A stretch of 64,000 nt of DNA, taken from JACVRM01 sp963839815 (GTDB taxonomy: Bacteria; Actinomycetota; Thermoleophilia; Gaiellales; Gaiellaceae). The stretch lies in contig CAWIWF010000006.1 in assembly GCA_963839815.1 (NCBI GenBank), positions 930,001 through 994,000 of the forward strand, read 5' to 3'. Positions 15,310-24,484 of the stretch are shown piece by piece (the stretch's first letter is position 1; each line of letters begins with the position of its first letter). The notes under the pieces are model-generated. The model saw only the letters and a list, made by a program, of their open reading frames with translations, was not told where the DNA came from and did not search any database. The translations under genes were made by a program, and so were the position numbers.

Positions 15310-17330
15310 GCTCGCGGACCACCGCCCCGGCGGAGCGCGCAGCCGAGCTCCGCCGCGCCCTCGACCACCACCTCTACCGCTACCACGTGCTCGACGATCC
15401 GGAGATCTCGGACGCCGAGTACGACCGGCTCTACGACGAGCTGGTCGCGCTCGAGGAGGAGCATCCCGACCTGCGCACGCCCACCTCGCCGACCCAGCGG
15501 GTCGGTGCGCCGCCCTCCGACCGCTTCCACAAGGTGCGGCACCTCTCGCCGATGGGGTCGCTCGAGAAGGTGACGACTGACGAGGCGCTGCTCAAGTTCG
15601 CGGAAGACGTGCGCAAGCGGCTCGACTCCGACGAGCCCGTCGCCTGGGTGATCGAGCCGAAGATCGATGGCTCGGCCATCAACCTCGTCTACGAAGACGG
15701 CGTCTTCGTGCGCGGCTCCACGCGCGGCGACGGCGTCCAGGGCGAGGACGTCACGCCGAACCTGCGCACGATCGAGGCCATCCCGCTCGCAATGCTGCTC
15801 GCCGACGGCGAAGCCCCGCCGCCGGTCGTCGAGGTGCGCGGGGAGGTCTACATGCCCCTGAGCGGCTTCCAGGCGTTCAACGTGCGACTCGCCGAGCAGG
15901 GCAAAGCGCCCGCGCCCAATCCGCGCAACGCCGCCGCGGGCTCGCTCCGCCAGAAGGACTCCTCGATCACCGCCGAGCGCCCCCTTTCGATCTGGGTGTA
16001 CGGCACGGGGCACCGCGAGGGGCTCGACCACCTGACCACGCACTCGGAGACCCTCGCCTGGCTGCGCGAGCGCGGGTTCCGCACCAACCCGTATGCCGAG
16101 CGGGTCGACACGATCGAGGCCGTCGCCGAGCGCTGCCGCGAGTGGGAGGCACGCCGCCTCGAGCTCGACTACGAGATCGACGGCATCGTCATCAAGGTCG
16201 ACTCGTTCGAGCAGCAGAGTCGCCTCGGTTCGCTCCACGAGCGGCCCCGCTGGGCGCGCGCCTACAAGTGGGCCCCGATGACCGCGCAGACGCGGCTGCT
16301 GCAGATCGCCATCCGCGTCGGCCGGACGGGGGCGCTCAACCCCTGGGCGATCCTCGAGCCGGTCGAGGTCGGCGGCGTCACCGTGTCGCGGGCCACGCTG
16401 CACAACGAGGAGGACATCAACCGCAAGGACATCCGCGAGGGAGACCTCGTCATCGTGCAGCGCGCCGGCGACGTCATCCCGCAGATCGTCGGGCCGGCCG
16501 GCGAGCACGAGCCCGGCACGAAGCCCTTCCGGATGCCGAAGCGCTGCCCGCTCTGCCGCACGGACGTGGTCAAGCCGGAGGGGGTCGCGATGCACCGCTG
16601 CCCCAACCCAGCCTGTGAGTCGCGTGGGCTCGAGGCGCTGATCAACTGGGTGCAGGCCGCCGCCGACATCGAAGGCGTCGGCGAGCAGCTCGTGCGCCGC
16701 CTCTGGGCGCTCGGGCTCGTCCGCTCGCTGCCCGACCTCTACCGCGTGCGGAAGGAGCAGCTCCTCGAGCTCGACGGCTTTCAGGAGCGCTCCGCGACCA
16801 ACGTGATCGAGTCGATCGAGGCGTCGAAGCAGATCCCGTTTCGCCGCGTGCTGTTCGGGCTGAACATCCCCGAGGTGGGCTGGGTGACGGCGCAGAACCT
16901 GGCGCGGCACTTCGGCTCGGTCGATCGCCTCATGGAGGCGGCGCCCGAGCAGGTGATGGAGGTCGACGGGATCGGGCCCGAGCGTGCGGAGGCAATCGCG
17001 GAGTGGTTCGCCGACGAGGGCAACCGCGCCCTGGTCGCAGAGCTGCGGGAGCTGGGGCTCCGGTTCGAGGCCGACAGGGAAGACCTGCCGGCGGAAGGCC
17101 CGCTCACCGGCTCCACCTACGTCATCACGGGCACGCTCGAGTCCCTGACTCGCGACGAGGCAGGGGCGGCCCTCGAGGCCCTCGGAGCCAAGGTTGCCCA
17201 GTCCGTGTCGAAGAAGACCACGGCGCTCATAGCCGGCGAGAACCCCGGCGGCTCGAAGGTGAGAGGGGCGGAGAAGCACGGGACGCCCGTGCTGGGCGAG
17301 GACGCCCTACGAGCGCTCCTCGACGGCTGA
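15306..17330 (+). CDS. ligA: NAD-dependent DNA ligase
   Basis: 674 residues from ATG 15306 (ATGA overlap with the HAD gene). Domains in order: Ia (YHVLDDPEISDAEYDRLYDEL), adenylation with the KxDG lysine at about residue 119 (IEPKIDGSAINL), OB fold (AYKWAPM), a zinc finger from about residue 414 (CPLC...CPNPAC), helix-hairpin-helix repeats, and a C-terminal BRCT (TYVITGTLESLTRDEAGAAL). It seals nicks in replication and repair. Length and domains are complete. Confidence 0.98.
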   Translation: MSSRTTAPAERAAELRRALDHHLYRYHVLDDPEISDAEYDRLYDELVALEEEHPDLRTPTSPTQRVGAPPSDRFHKVRHLSPMGSLEKVTTDEALLKFAEDVRKRLDSDEPVAWVIEPKIDGSAINLVYEDGVFVRGSTRGDGVQGEDVTPNLRTIEAIPLAMLLADGEAPPPVVEVRGEVYMPLSGFQAFNVRLAEQGKAPAPNPRNAAAGSLRQKDSSITAERPLSIWVYGTGHREGLDHLTTHSETLAWLRERGFRTNPYAERVDTIEAVAERCREWEARRLELDYEIDGIVIKVDSFEQQSRLGSLHERPRWARAYKWAPMTAQTRLLQIAIRVGRTGALNPWAILEPVEVGGVTVSRATLHNEEDINRKDIREGDLVIVQRAGDVIPQIVGPAGEHEPGTKPFRMPKRCPLCRTDVVKPEGVAMHRCPNPACESRGLEALINWVQAAADIEGVGEQLVRRLWALGLVRSLPDLYRVRKEQLLELDGFQERSATNVIESIEASKQIPFRRVLFGLNIPEVGWVTAQNLARHFGSVDRLMEAAPEQVMEVDGIGPERAEAIAEWFADEGNRALVAELRELGLRFEADREDLPAEGPLTGSTYVITGTLESLTRDEAGAALEALGAKVAQSVSKKTTALIAGENPGGSKVRGAEKHGTPVLGEDALRALLDG

Positions 17331-17342
17331 GCGCGGACGCGC

Positions 17343-18605
17343 TTACTGCCCGGCGAGCACGACGGCGAAGCGGTCCTGCGCGCGCCGGGCCGAGGAATGG
17401 GCGACGGGCCGGCCGTTGTTGAGCACCGCGAACGCGAACCTGCTGCGCACGTAGCCCGCCAGGGTCGAGGCCGAGGCGGTCGTGCCGGTCTTGGCGACGA
17501 CGTTGCCGCGGGCAGGCGGGGTGCGCATGCGCGAGGCGAGCGTCCCCGTCCGTCCGGCCACCGGCAGGCTGGTCACGAAGGCGGCCCGAACCTCCGCGTT
17601 GGCCCACGCGGCCTCCAGGAGCGCGGCGAGAGCCGTCGCCGTCATGCGGTTGTAGGGGGAGAGCCCGCTGCCGTCCACGATGCGGATGCCCGCGAGCGGC
17701 ACGCCCGCAGCGCCGAGGGTGGCCCTCACGACGGTCGCACCGCGGGCGCTGGTGCCGCGCTCGCCGTTCACCGTGCCCAGCTGCTTCAGCAGCAGCTCGG
17801 CGATGAAGTTGTCGCTGTCGCGGTTCATCCAGCGCACGAGCGTGGAGAGCGGCGGCGAGGAGACGGCACCGAGCGCGAACGCGTCGGCGGGAGCCGTGCC
17901 GGTGCCGGCGCTGCCCGTCACCGCGATGCCGGCACGGCGGAGCTGGTCCCGGAAGGAGCGGGCGGCACTGCCGGCCGGATCGGTGGTGATCACGCCCCGG
18001 TAGCGCACCCGGTCGACGGTCAGCGCCGAGAGCGGCGGCGACTCGTCGATGTAGTAGGACGGTTTCCACCCCGGCCCCGTCCGCCGCGAGTCGAAGAACG
18101 ACTCGTCGCCGAGGACGCGGCCCTTCACTCTCCGCAGCCCACCTGCGTGCAGCTGACCGGCGAGCCGGCGCAGATCGCCGGAGGTGAGGGACGGGTCGCC
18201 GTACCCCTTCAGGATCAGATCGCCGTGCCAGATGCCGTCGATCAGCTCGCCGGCGCCCATCACGGTCGTCTCGATCCGATAGGACGGGCCGAGCGCGACC
18301 AATGCCGCGTAGGACACGGCCAGCTTCTCGTTGGACGCGGGTGCGAGCGCGAGCGACTGGCGGCGCTCGAAGAGCCGCTCCCCCGTACGGAGGTCGACCG
18401 CGATCGCTGCCGTCAGCCCGGCACGCGGGACTGCGAGCGCCCGCTGCAGCCGCTCCCGCAGCCCGTTGGCACGCGCGGCCGCGGCAGGGGATGCCGACCA
18501 CTGCTCGGCGGCGGGCCAGACCCCCGGACGAGCTCCGGCCGTCGCCAGGCTCGCCAGGCTGGCGGCGCAGACGGCGACGAGCGCCAGCAGCACGACACGG
18601 TGCAT
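17343..18605 (-). CDS. dacB: D-alanyl-D-alanine carboxypeptidase / PBP4 (peptidase S13)
   Basis: 420 residues from ATG 18605. An N-terminal signal peptide (MHRVVLLALVAVCAASLASL) is followed by the S13 catalytic motifs: SxxK in PASNEKLAV, SxN in RDSDNFIAEL and KTG in VAKTGTTAS. It acts outside the membrane, trimming or cross-link-cutting peptidoglycan peptides. The gene converges with ligA, with 12 nt between the stops. Confidence 0.95.
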   Translation of the reverse strand: MHRVVLLALVAVCAASLASLATAGARPGVWPAAEQWSASPAAAARANGLRERLQRALAVPRAGLTAAIAVDLRTGERLFERRQSLALAPASNEKLAVSYAALVALGPSYRIETTVMGAGELIDGIWHGDLILKGYGDPSLTSGDLRRLAGQLHAGGLRRVKGRVLGDESFFDSRRTGPGWKPSYYIDESPPLSALTVDRVRYRGVITTDPAGSAARSFRDQLRRAGIAVTGSAGTGTAPADAFALGAVSSPPLSTLVRWMNRDSDNFIAELLLKQLGTVNGERGTSARGATVVRATLGAAGVPLAGIRIVDGSGLSPYNRMTATALAALLEAAWANAEVRAAFVTSLPVAGRTGTLASRMRTPPARGNVVAKTGTTASASTLAGYVRSRFAFAVLNNGRPVAHSSARRAQDRFAVVLAGQ

Positions 18606-18701
18606 CGCGCCATTCTTCGGACGCCGCCGCCGGTCGTCAATAGGCCGTCGCAGGCGAAAAGATGGGCCAGTCGGCCCATGTGAGCGGGTGCGCACGCCCC
18701 A

Positions 18702-18707
18702 CATAAT
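18702..18707 (+). promoter_or_regulatory. Leaderless -10 hexamer CATAAT
   Basis: CATAAT ends seven bases before GTG 18715, so transcription should start at or next to the start codon. A 7-bp inverted repeat, ATGGGCC (18662-18668) / GGCCCAT (18673-18679), lies in the same divergent spacer with dacB and could be an operator. Confidence 0.6.
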
Positions 18708-18714
18708 CGGGCGA

Positions 18715-19050
18715 GTGCTGGACGACACGCCCACGCAGCTCGCCCGGCTGGGGTCTCTGCTGGAGCGAAGTGACCCCGGAGAGCTCCCGCTCGGCGAGCT
18801 CGACACCGTGCTGACGGACGGCTATGCGCTCGCGCTCGCGCTCGAGGCCGAGCAGCGCCGGCTCGACGACCACATCCGTGAGCAGGCAGGGTCTGTCGGC
18901 GCCGGGAGCGCCCTCGGGGAGCTCACGAAGCGGCGGGACTGCGTCACCCGTGACCTCGAGATGCTGCGTGGGCTGCTGGGGCGGGTGCGCGCCCGGCGCA
19001 CGGCGATGCGCGTCGCCCTCGTGCGGCCGGCGGCGCCCCGGACTGCCTAG
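18715..19050 (+). CDS. Small coiled-coil hypothetical protein
   Basis: 111 residues from GTG 18715 (MLDDTPTQLARLGSLLERSD). It is mainly charged and helical (EAEQRRLDDHIREQ, KRRDCVTRDLEMLRGLL), without membrane segments or known motifs. The start is fixed by the -10 hexamer seven bases upstream. It is divergent from dacB and ends at the base before the convergent regulator gene. Function unknown. Confidence 0.62.
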   Translation: MLDDTPTQLARLGSLLERSDPGELPLGELDTVLTDGYALALALEAEQRRLDDHIREQAGSVGAGSALGELTKRRDCVTRDLEMLRGLLGRVRARRTAMRVALVRPAAPRTA

Positions 19051-19710
19051 CTAGACGATGCCACTGCGAACGGCGTAGACGGCGGCCTGGATCCGGTTCT
19101 GGATCCCGAGCTTCATCAGGATGTTCGAGATGTGATTCTTCACCGTCTTCGGGCTGATGAAGAGCGTCCGGGCGATCTCGGCGTTGTCCTTGCCGTTCGC
19201 GATCAGCTTGAGGACGTCGAGCTCCCGGGCGGACAGCTCGGCCTGGGGGAGCACCTGCGCGTCCACCGCGCTCGCCGCCCGCACGCGCTGCAGCAGCTTA
19301 CCCGTGACCTGCGGCGACATCAGCGAGTCGCCGACCCTCGCGGCCTCGATCCCTCGCAGCAGCTCGTCGATCGAAGAGTCCTTCAGCAGGTAGCCGCACG
19401 CTCCGGCCAGCACGGCGTCGATCACGTCGCCGTCGAAGTCCGAGATGGTCAGGACCACGACCCGTGTCAGCGGCAGCTCCGACACGATCTCACGCGTCGC
19501 CTCGACCCCGCTCATCCCCGGCATGTTGATGTCCATCAGGATGATGTCGGGCGTGTGCTCGCGGGCGCGTGCGACAGCCTCGTAGCCGTCGGAGGCCTCC
19601 GCGACGATGCTGACGCCCTGGTCTTCGAGCAGGTTCCGCAGGCCCGTGCGGAACAGGTCGTGGTCGTCCACGAGCAGAACTCGCGGCTGTGCTGTCTCCT
19701 CTGCCTCCAT
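19051..19710 (-). CDS. NarL/LuxR-family response regulator
   Basis: 219 residues. The receiver domain has VLLVDDHDLFRTGLRNLLED, the phospho-acceptor Asp in DIILMDINMPGMSG and the Lys in GYLLKDSS. The C-terminal LuxR helix-turn-helix is LSARELDVLKLIANGKDNAE followed by SPKTVKNHISNIL. It is an orphan here: no histidine kinase is adjacent. It lies next to two cell-wall genes, which makes them possible targets, but no binding site can be assigned. Confidence 0.95.
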   Translation of the reverse strand: MEAEETAQPRVLLVDDHDLFRTGLRNLLEDQGVSIVAEASDGYEAVARAREHTPDIILMDINMPGMSGVEATREIVSELPLTRVVVLTISDFDGDVIDAVLAGACGYLLKDSSIDELLRGIEAARVGDSLMSPQVTGKLLQRVRAASAVDAQVLPQAELSARELDVLKLIANGKDNAEIARTLFISPKTVKNHISNILMKLGIQNRIQAAVYAVRSGIV

Positions 19711-19744
19711 CTCTCGCCGGGCGGCACTGTTCAGGCGCCGCGGA

Positions 19745-20704
19745 TCACCCTTCGATGAACGTCACCTCCACTGTGCGTGTTCCCCACGCACGTGCCTGCT
19801 CAATCGTCTCGAACCAGACGTCGATCCTGGCACCGCGGATCGCCGGGCCGGTGTCTGCTGCGACGCCGATGCCGTAGCCGGGGATGCTGAGGTGCGTGCC
19901 GAAGGGGATCACGGCGGGATCGACTGCGATCGTCCCGGGCCCGACGGCAGAGCCGGTGGCCGTGAACCCTGGCAGGGCGTAGGCCGTCGCCACCACGGTC
20001 AGGGTCTGCCCCCGCTCGGTAGCGGCCGCCGGGGGCGGTGCTGTCGCGGGCGGGACGGCGGGTGCCGCGGTGGGGGCGGAGGCGGTTGGTGCGGCGGTCG
20101 CGACCGTGCGCGCCTGCCCGGCGCGCACGCGGGCCCTTACTGCGCGCTGGGCGAGCTCGTGCCGGAGTGCCTCGAGCGACCGGGCGGTCGTCTCTGCCGA
20201 GCGGCGCAGGCTGCGTGTGCGCGTTGCACGCTCGGCCAGCGAGCGGGAGAGCCCGCTCAGCTCTTCGCGAAGCCCGCGCGAGCGCTCGATCCAGGCTCGA
20301 TCGAGTCGGGCGGCGCGCTCCAGGCTGTCGAGCTCGGTGAGGGCGGCGCGGAAGGAGCTCGCGCCGAGCACGACCTCGAGCGGATGCGTTTCCTCCTGCT
20401 CGTAGAGCGCCCGCAGGCGCAGGCCGAGCCGTCGCTGCGCGACCGCGAGCGACCGGCGTGCCGCGGCCAGACGTGCGTTGATCGCCGCGCGCTCCGCCTC
20501 GATGGCCCGCTCGCGTGCCCGCAGGTCCGCGAGCGTCGCCTGGACGCGCGCGAGGCGTGCGTCGACAACCGCCGGACTCGGCGCGATCTGCGGTGCCGTC
20601 TCGGGTTGCCGCGGCGCGCCGTCAGCCGCTTGCACGGCCACTGGCAGCAGGGCGGTGGAGACGAGCACGAGCAGGGCACGGAAGGTCGTTCCTACCCCCC
20701 TCAC
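19745..20704 (-). CDS. Secreted coiled-coil protein with C-terminal 3D domain
   Basis: 319 residues. A signal peptide (FRALLVLVSTALLPVAVQAA) is followed by a long coiled coil (about residues 45-200, e.g. LADLRARERAIEAERAA), an Ala/Pro linker and a 3D (Asp-Asp-Asp) domain: VVATAYALPGFTATGSAVGP, GTIAVDPAVIPFGT, GVAADTGPAIRGARIDV. The 3D domain is shared with RpfB-like and MltA-like muralytic enzymes. The stretch RLRALYEQEETHPLEVVLGA matches the paralogous region of the divergent NlpC/P60 gene. Likely a cell-wall remodelling factor. Confidence 0.9.
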   Translation of the reverse strand: MRGVGTTFRALLVLVSTALLPVAVQAADGAPRQPETAPQIAPSPAVVDARLARVQATLADLRARERAIEAERAAINARLAAARRSLAVAQRRLGLRLRALYEQEETHPLEVVLGASSFRAALTELDSLERAARLDRAWIERSRGLREELSGLSRSLAERATRTRSLRRSAETTARSLEALRHELAQRAVRARVRAGQARTVATAAPTASAPTAAPAVPPATAPPPAAATERGQTLTVVATAYALPGFTATGSAVGPGTIAVDPAVIPFGTHLSIPGYGIGVAADTGPAIRGARIDVWFETIEQARAWGTRTVEVTFIEG

Positions 20705-20831
20705 GGGGGGCGGACGCTACCAGAGCGTCTGCCGACCGGCATCGACTGCCGGGACAACATGTCAGAAAGCGCACAAACAATCGGCCGTACGGCCTGCGAG
20801 CGTCCGTGCACATTGCTAGGGTGCGCCGCTT

Positions 20832-22001
20832 GTGACGCTGTTGCCCCTCGCTGCGTCGCCCGATTCGGCGACGCACTCACGATTCTCAGCGCGGGTGAAG
20901 CAGTGCGTCGGAGTCTCCGTCGCTCTCTTCGCCGTGGCATTCGCCCTCCCTGCCGGGGCGCTGGCGGAGCCTGCCTCCGTGGTCTTCAAGAAGCGGCAGG
21001 CGAGCGAGGTGCTCGCCGACGTGCAGGCGCTGGACTCGAACCTCGCGCACGCGATCGAGTCGTACAACGCGGCCAACGAGCGGCTGAGCGCAATCAGAGG
21101 CGATCTCCAGCTCAACGAGCGGGAGCTCGGCATCGCCCGCGTCAACCTGAGCAAGGCCCAGCGAATCCTCGCTCGGAGGCTCGTCGCTCTCTATACGAGC
21201 GACGGTGGCCAGTCGACTCTCGACGTCGTGCTCGGCTCGTCCTCGCTCGGTAACGTGCTCGACGGGATCGAGGCGGCGAGCCGCGTGTCTCATCAGGACA
21301 CGACGGTGCTCGGGCGCGTCCAGGAGTACCGCACCGAGGTGCGTCAACGGCGGCTTCGCCTCAAGCGAGCGCGCGTCGAGCAGGCACAGCTGGTCGCGCA
21401 GCGGGCAACGCAGCGCTCATCCATCGAGGCGCGGCTGAGCGAGCGGCGGCAGCTGCTCTCGACGATCCAGGGCCAGATCCAGCACCTCCAGGCGCGCGAG
21501 GCAGCGCGGCAGCGCGTGCTCGAGCAACAGGCACGCCAGCGGCTGCAGAGCCAGGTGCAGGCTGAGCCGCAGCTCGTCTCGAACCCGCTCTCCGCAGCCG
21601 TGGCAGACGCGAGCGCGGCCGACGAGTCCACGGGCGTTCCCGCACCGCCTGCGCGCTACGGCGGGGTCGTCGGGATCGCTATGCAGTACCTCGGCGTGCC
21701 ATACGTGTACGGCGGCGCATCGCCGAGCGGCTTCGACTGCTCCGGCTTCACGATGTACGTGTTCGCGAAGGTCGGCGTGTCGCTGCCCCACTACACGGTC
21801 TCGATCTACAACATGGGCACACCCGTGTCGCGTGGCGAGCTGCAGCCCGGCGACCTCGTGTTCTTCAACGGCCTCGGGCACATGGGCATCTACATCGGCG
21901 GCAACCAGATGATCCACGCACCGCACACGGGTGACGTGGTCAAGATCTCGCCGTTGACCGGCTGGTACGCGTCCACGTACGTGGGCGCCCGCCGCATCTA
22001 G
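20832..22001 (+). CDS. NlpC/P60 peptidoglycan endopeptidase with coiled coil
   Basis: 389 residues from GTG 20832. A signal peptide (SVALFAVAFALPAGALAE) and a long coiled coil (about residues 50-250) precede an NlpC/P60 domain: GVPYVYGGASPSGFDCSGFT (catalytic Cys), GHMGIYIGG (His) and MIHAPHTGDV. It resembles RipA/CwlO-type D,L-endopeptidases that split peptide stems outside the membrane. The coiled-coil segment RLVALYTSDGGQSTLDVVLG is paralogous to the divergent 3D-domain protein. The 127-nt shared spacer holds a GACGCT/AGCGTC hairpin. Confidence 0.94.
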   Translation: MTLLPLAASPDSATHSRFSARVKQCVGVSVALFAVAFALPAGALAEPASVVFKKRQASEVLADVQALDSNLAHAIESYNAANERLSAIRGDLQLNERELGIARVNLSKAQRILARRLVALYTSDGGQSTLDVVLGSSSLGNVLDGIEAASRVSHQDTTVLGRVQEYRTEVRQRRLRLKRARVEQAQLVAQRATQRSSIEARLSERRQLLSTIQGQIQHLQAREAARQRVLEQQARQRLQSQVQAEPQLVSNPLSAAVADASAADESTGVPAPPARYGGVVGIAMQYLGVPYVYGGASPSGFDCSGFTMYVFAKVGVSLPHYTVSIYNMGTPVSRGELQPGDLVFFNGLGHMGIYIGGNQMIHAPHTGDVVKISPLTGWYASTYVGARRI

Positions 22002-22554
22002 GGGCAGCGCCCCGAGCCTCGGCCGTGGTGGGAGCGCCCGCGTGGCGCTCGAGTGCCTGCAGCTCCCGCTCCTGCGACGCGATGATTGCCTCGGCGAGCC
22101 TCCGGCCCTCAAGGTGCTGGGCGCGCTCCCGGGCCTGCTCGGCCTTCGCCCCCGCCCCTCGTGGTGCGGCGCCGTCAGCCTCGCGAAGCTCGCGTCGGCA
22201 TCCGAAGCGTCACTGACGTCGTCCGCGGTGCCGCGGCCCATGCCGAGCGCGTGGCCCGGCACGCCGAGGATCTCTGCCTGCTGCGAGGCGACGATGTCGT
22301 CTGCGGCGGGCGTGCTCGGGCTGGCTCAGTCCGCGCGATTTCGCGGTGCGTGCCATCTCGATCGCCTCCTCGTGGTGGGGCACCATCGCGTCGATGAAGG
22401 CTCGGTCGAACAGGGCCGGCGCCGAGGCGGCGGGCGCGGTGCTCGTCGTGCCGTCCCTGCTCTCGCCGCCGCATGCCACGGTGCCAACGAGGAGGAGGGT
22501 GGCCACGAGCAGCGTGGGGAGGACAGAGACTGCGTGCCTGGCCGCGGGCGTCAC
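21940..22554 (-). pseudogene. DUF305 lipoprotein broken by two frameshifts
   Basis: The N-terminus is intact: a lipoprotein signal (LLVATLLLVGTVACGG) and FDRAFIDAMVPHHEEAIEMA, the first DUF305 half. Near 22315 the family sequence moves to another frame (ADDIVASQQAEILGVPGHAL, SFARLTAPHHEG), and near 22160, beside a GGGGCGGGGG run, to a third (GRRLAEAIIASQERELQALE). Read together the three pieces make a complete DUF305 (ferritin-like, often metal-associated) protein. The 3' end overlaps the convergent NlpC/P60 gene. Assembly indels are as likely as true decay. Confidence 0.7.
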
Positions 22555-22588
22555 GGGCGGAACAGCCTAGGGAGAGGCTATCGGCGTG

Positions 22589-24394
22589 TCAGAGCCGTTC
22601 GGGCCCGGCGTAGAGCCGCTCGATCTCGGCGGCGAAGTGCGCCTCGCAGGCGCGCCGGCGGAGCTTCAGCGTCGGGGTGATCTCGTTCTCCTCGAGTGTG
22701 AAGTCGCGAGGGAGGATCGCGAAGCGCCGCACCTGCTCGAAGCGTGAGCGACCCTCGTTGGCGGCGGCGACGGCCTCCTCGGCGAGGCGACGCACGTCCT
22801 CGTGCTCGGCGAGCTCCGCCAGCCCGGTGGACAGGCCCCGAGCGCGCGCCCAGGCGACGATCTCCGGCTCGTCGAGCGTGAGCAACGCCGCCACGTAGGG
22901 CCGGCGGTCGCCCACGACCAGAGCCTGGGAGACGAAGCGGGAGCGCTTGAGGTCGTTCTCCAGGTTCTGGGGCGCCACGTTCTTGCCGCCGGCGGTGACG
23001 ATGATGTCCTTCTTGCGGTCGGTGATCGTCACGAAGCCGTCGCCGTCGATCGAGCCGACATCGCCGGTGCGGAGCCAGCCGTCGTCGCCGAGCACCTCAC
23101 GCGTCGCCTCGGCGTCCTTCAGGTAGCCGGCGAAGACGGTGGGGCCCCTGACGAGCAGCTCGCCGTCGTCGGCGGTTGCGAGCTCGAGGCCGGGCATGGC
23201 CGGGCCGACCGATCCGAAGCGGTAGCGGTCGGGCCGGTTGACCGCGCACGCCGTCGTGCACTCGGTCAGCCCGTAGCCCTCGAGGATGAGGATGTCGAGC
23301 GCGTGGAAGAACTCCGCCACCTCACGCGCGAGCGGCGCTCCGCCGCAGACGGTCAGCCTGACCCGTCCTCCAAGCCGGGCCTTCACCTTGCTGTAGACGA
23401 GCCGGTCGGCAAGCTGGTGCTGGATAGCGAGCCGGCGCGGCAAGGGCTTGCCGTCCTGACGCAGCTCGCTGGCCTCCCTGCCGACGCGCAGGGCGAAGTC
23501 GACGAGGCGGCGGCGGATGCCCGTGGACTCGGCGAAGGCTCCGCTCACGGCCGTGTGCACCTTCTCGAAGACGCGTGGCACCGCCGGCAGAACCGTCGGC
23601 CGGACGATCGGCAGGACCTGGGCGACGCGCAGCGGGTCAGGGCAGAAGGCGATCGTGAAGCCGAGGCGGGGGCCGAGCAGGTGGATGAGCCGCCCGAAGG
23701 TGTGCGCCAGCGGCAGGAAGAGCAGTACGACGTCGCGGGAGATCAGGAAGCTCTCGATCCGGGCGACGATCTCGCACATCTCGACGTAGTGGCGATGGCG
23801 GATCATGCACCCCTTCGGCGGGCCGGTCGTTCCCGACGTGTAGATGCACGTGAAGAGGTCGTCCTGGCCGACGGCCGACTCGGCTCGCTCGAGCGCGTTC
23901 GGGTGCTCGCTGCTGAACGCGCGGCCCTGCTCGCGCAGCGCTTCGAGACCGTCGTACGTCAGCCGGTGGTCGAGTCTCGCCTCCGAGACCTTGTCGAGCT
24001 GGTGCTCGTCCTCGCAGAGGACGCCGACGGACTCGCTGTGCTCGACGATGTAGCGGGTGTCGCGCGCGGAGCTCGAGGGGTAGACGGGCACCGACACTGC
24101 GCCGATGCGGGCGAGCGCGAAGTCGAACAGCGTCCACTCGAGCGTCGTGCGGCCGATAATCGCGACCACGTCTGCCTTGCCGACGCCGAGCGAGAGCAGG
24201 CCACAGGCGAGCTCGTCGACGGCCAGGCCCGCCTCGCCCAGCGTGGTCGGTTCCCAGCCCGTGTCGGTCTCGACGAGATAGGCGGCAGCCTGCGGGTCGG
24301 ACGCGACCGCATCGCGCCAGAGGCGGCCGATCGTCCGGCCGCGCTCGCCCCTCGGCTCCGCCTCGACGGTTGAAGCGGACGGATCGACGGTCAC
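22589..24394 (-). CDS. fadD: Long-chain fatty-acid-CoA ligase (AMP-forming)
   Basis: 601 residues from GTG 24394. The ANL-superfamily motifs are present: TCIYTSGTTGPPKGCM (P-loop), EGYGLTECT, and GWLRTGDVGSIDGDGFVTIT with the hinge in DRKKDIIVTAGGKNVAPQNL. It activates fatty acids to acyl-AMP, then acyl-CoA, and most resembles the FadD15 type. Its own leaderless-type promoter lies directly upstream. Confidence 0.94.
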   Translation of the reverse strand: MTVDPSASTVEAEPRGERGRTIGRLWRDAVASDPQAAAYLVETDTGWEPTTLGEAGLAVDELACGLLSLGVGKADVVAIIGRTTLEWTLFDFALARIGAVSVPVYPSSSARDTRYIVEHSESVGVLCEDEHQLDKVSEARLDHRLTYDGLEALREQGRAFSSEHPNALERAESAVGQDDLFTCIYTSGTTGPPKGCMIRHRHYVEMCEIVARIESFLISRDVVLLFLPLAHTFGRLIHLLGPRLGFTIAFCPDPLRVAQVLPIVRPTVLPAVPRVFEKVHTAVSGAFAESTGIRRRLVDFALRVGREASELRQDGKPLPRRLAIQHQLADRLVYSKVKARLGGRVRLTVCGGAPLAREVAEFFHALDILILEGYGLTECTTACAVNRPDRYRFGSVGPAMPGLELATADDGELLVRGPTVFAGYLKDAEATREVLGDDGWLRTGDVGSIDGDGFVTITDRKKDIIVTAGGKNVAPQNLENDLKRSRFVSQALVVGDRRPYVAALLTLDEPEIVAWARARGLSTGLAELAEHEDVRRLAEEAVAAANEGRSRFEQVRRFAILPRDFTLEENEITPTLKLRRRACEAHFAAEIERLYAGPERL

Positions 24395-24400
24395 GAGGAG

Positions 24401-24406
24401 AGCTTA
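24401..24406 (-). promoter_or_regulatory. Leaderless -10 hexamer TAAGCT (fadD)
   Basis: On the minus strand TAAGCT is followed by six bases (CTCCTC) and then GTG of fadD, the same spacing as many genes in this window. Confidence 0.6.
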
Positions 24407-24484
24407 ATCGGCGGCTCGTCGTTCGAGAGCGCCGGCACGCTCGCTCGAAGGAGCATGGGCGGAGGACTAGAATCTGGTCTACCC

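Noticed and set aside
20705..20831. A riboswitch (for example a c-di-AMP type) upstream of the NlpC/P60 gene
   Set aside because: The spacer is only 127 nt, and I cannot recognise the conserved core of any riboswitch; only a simple hairpin is visible.
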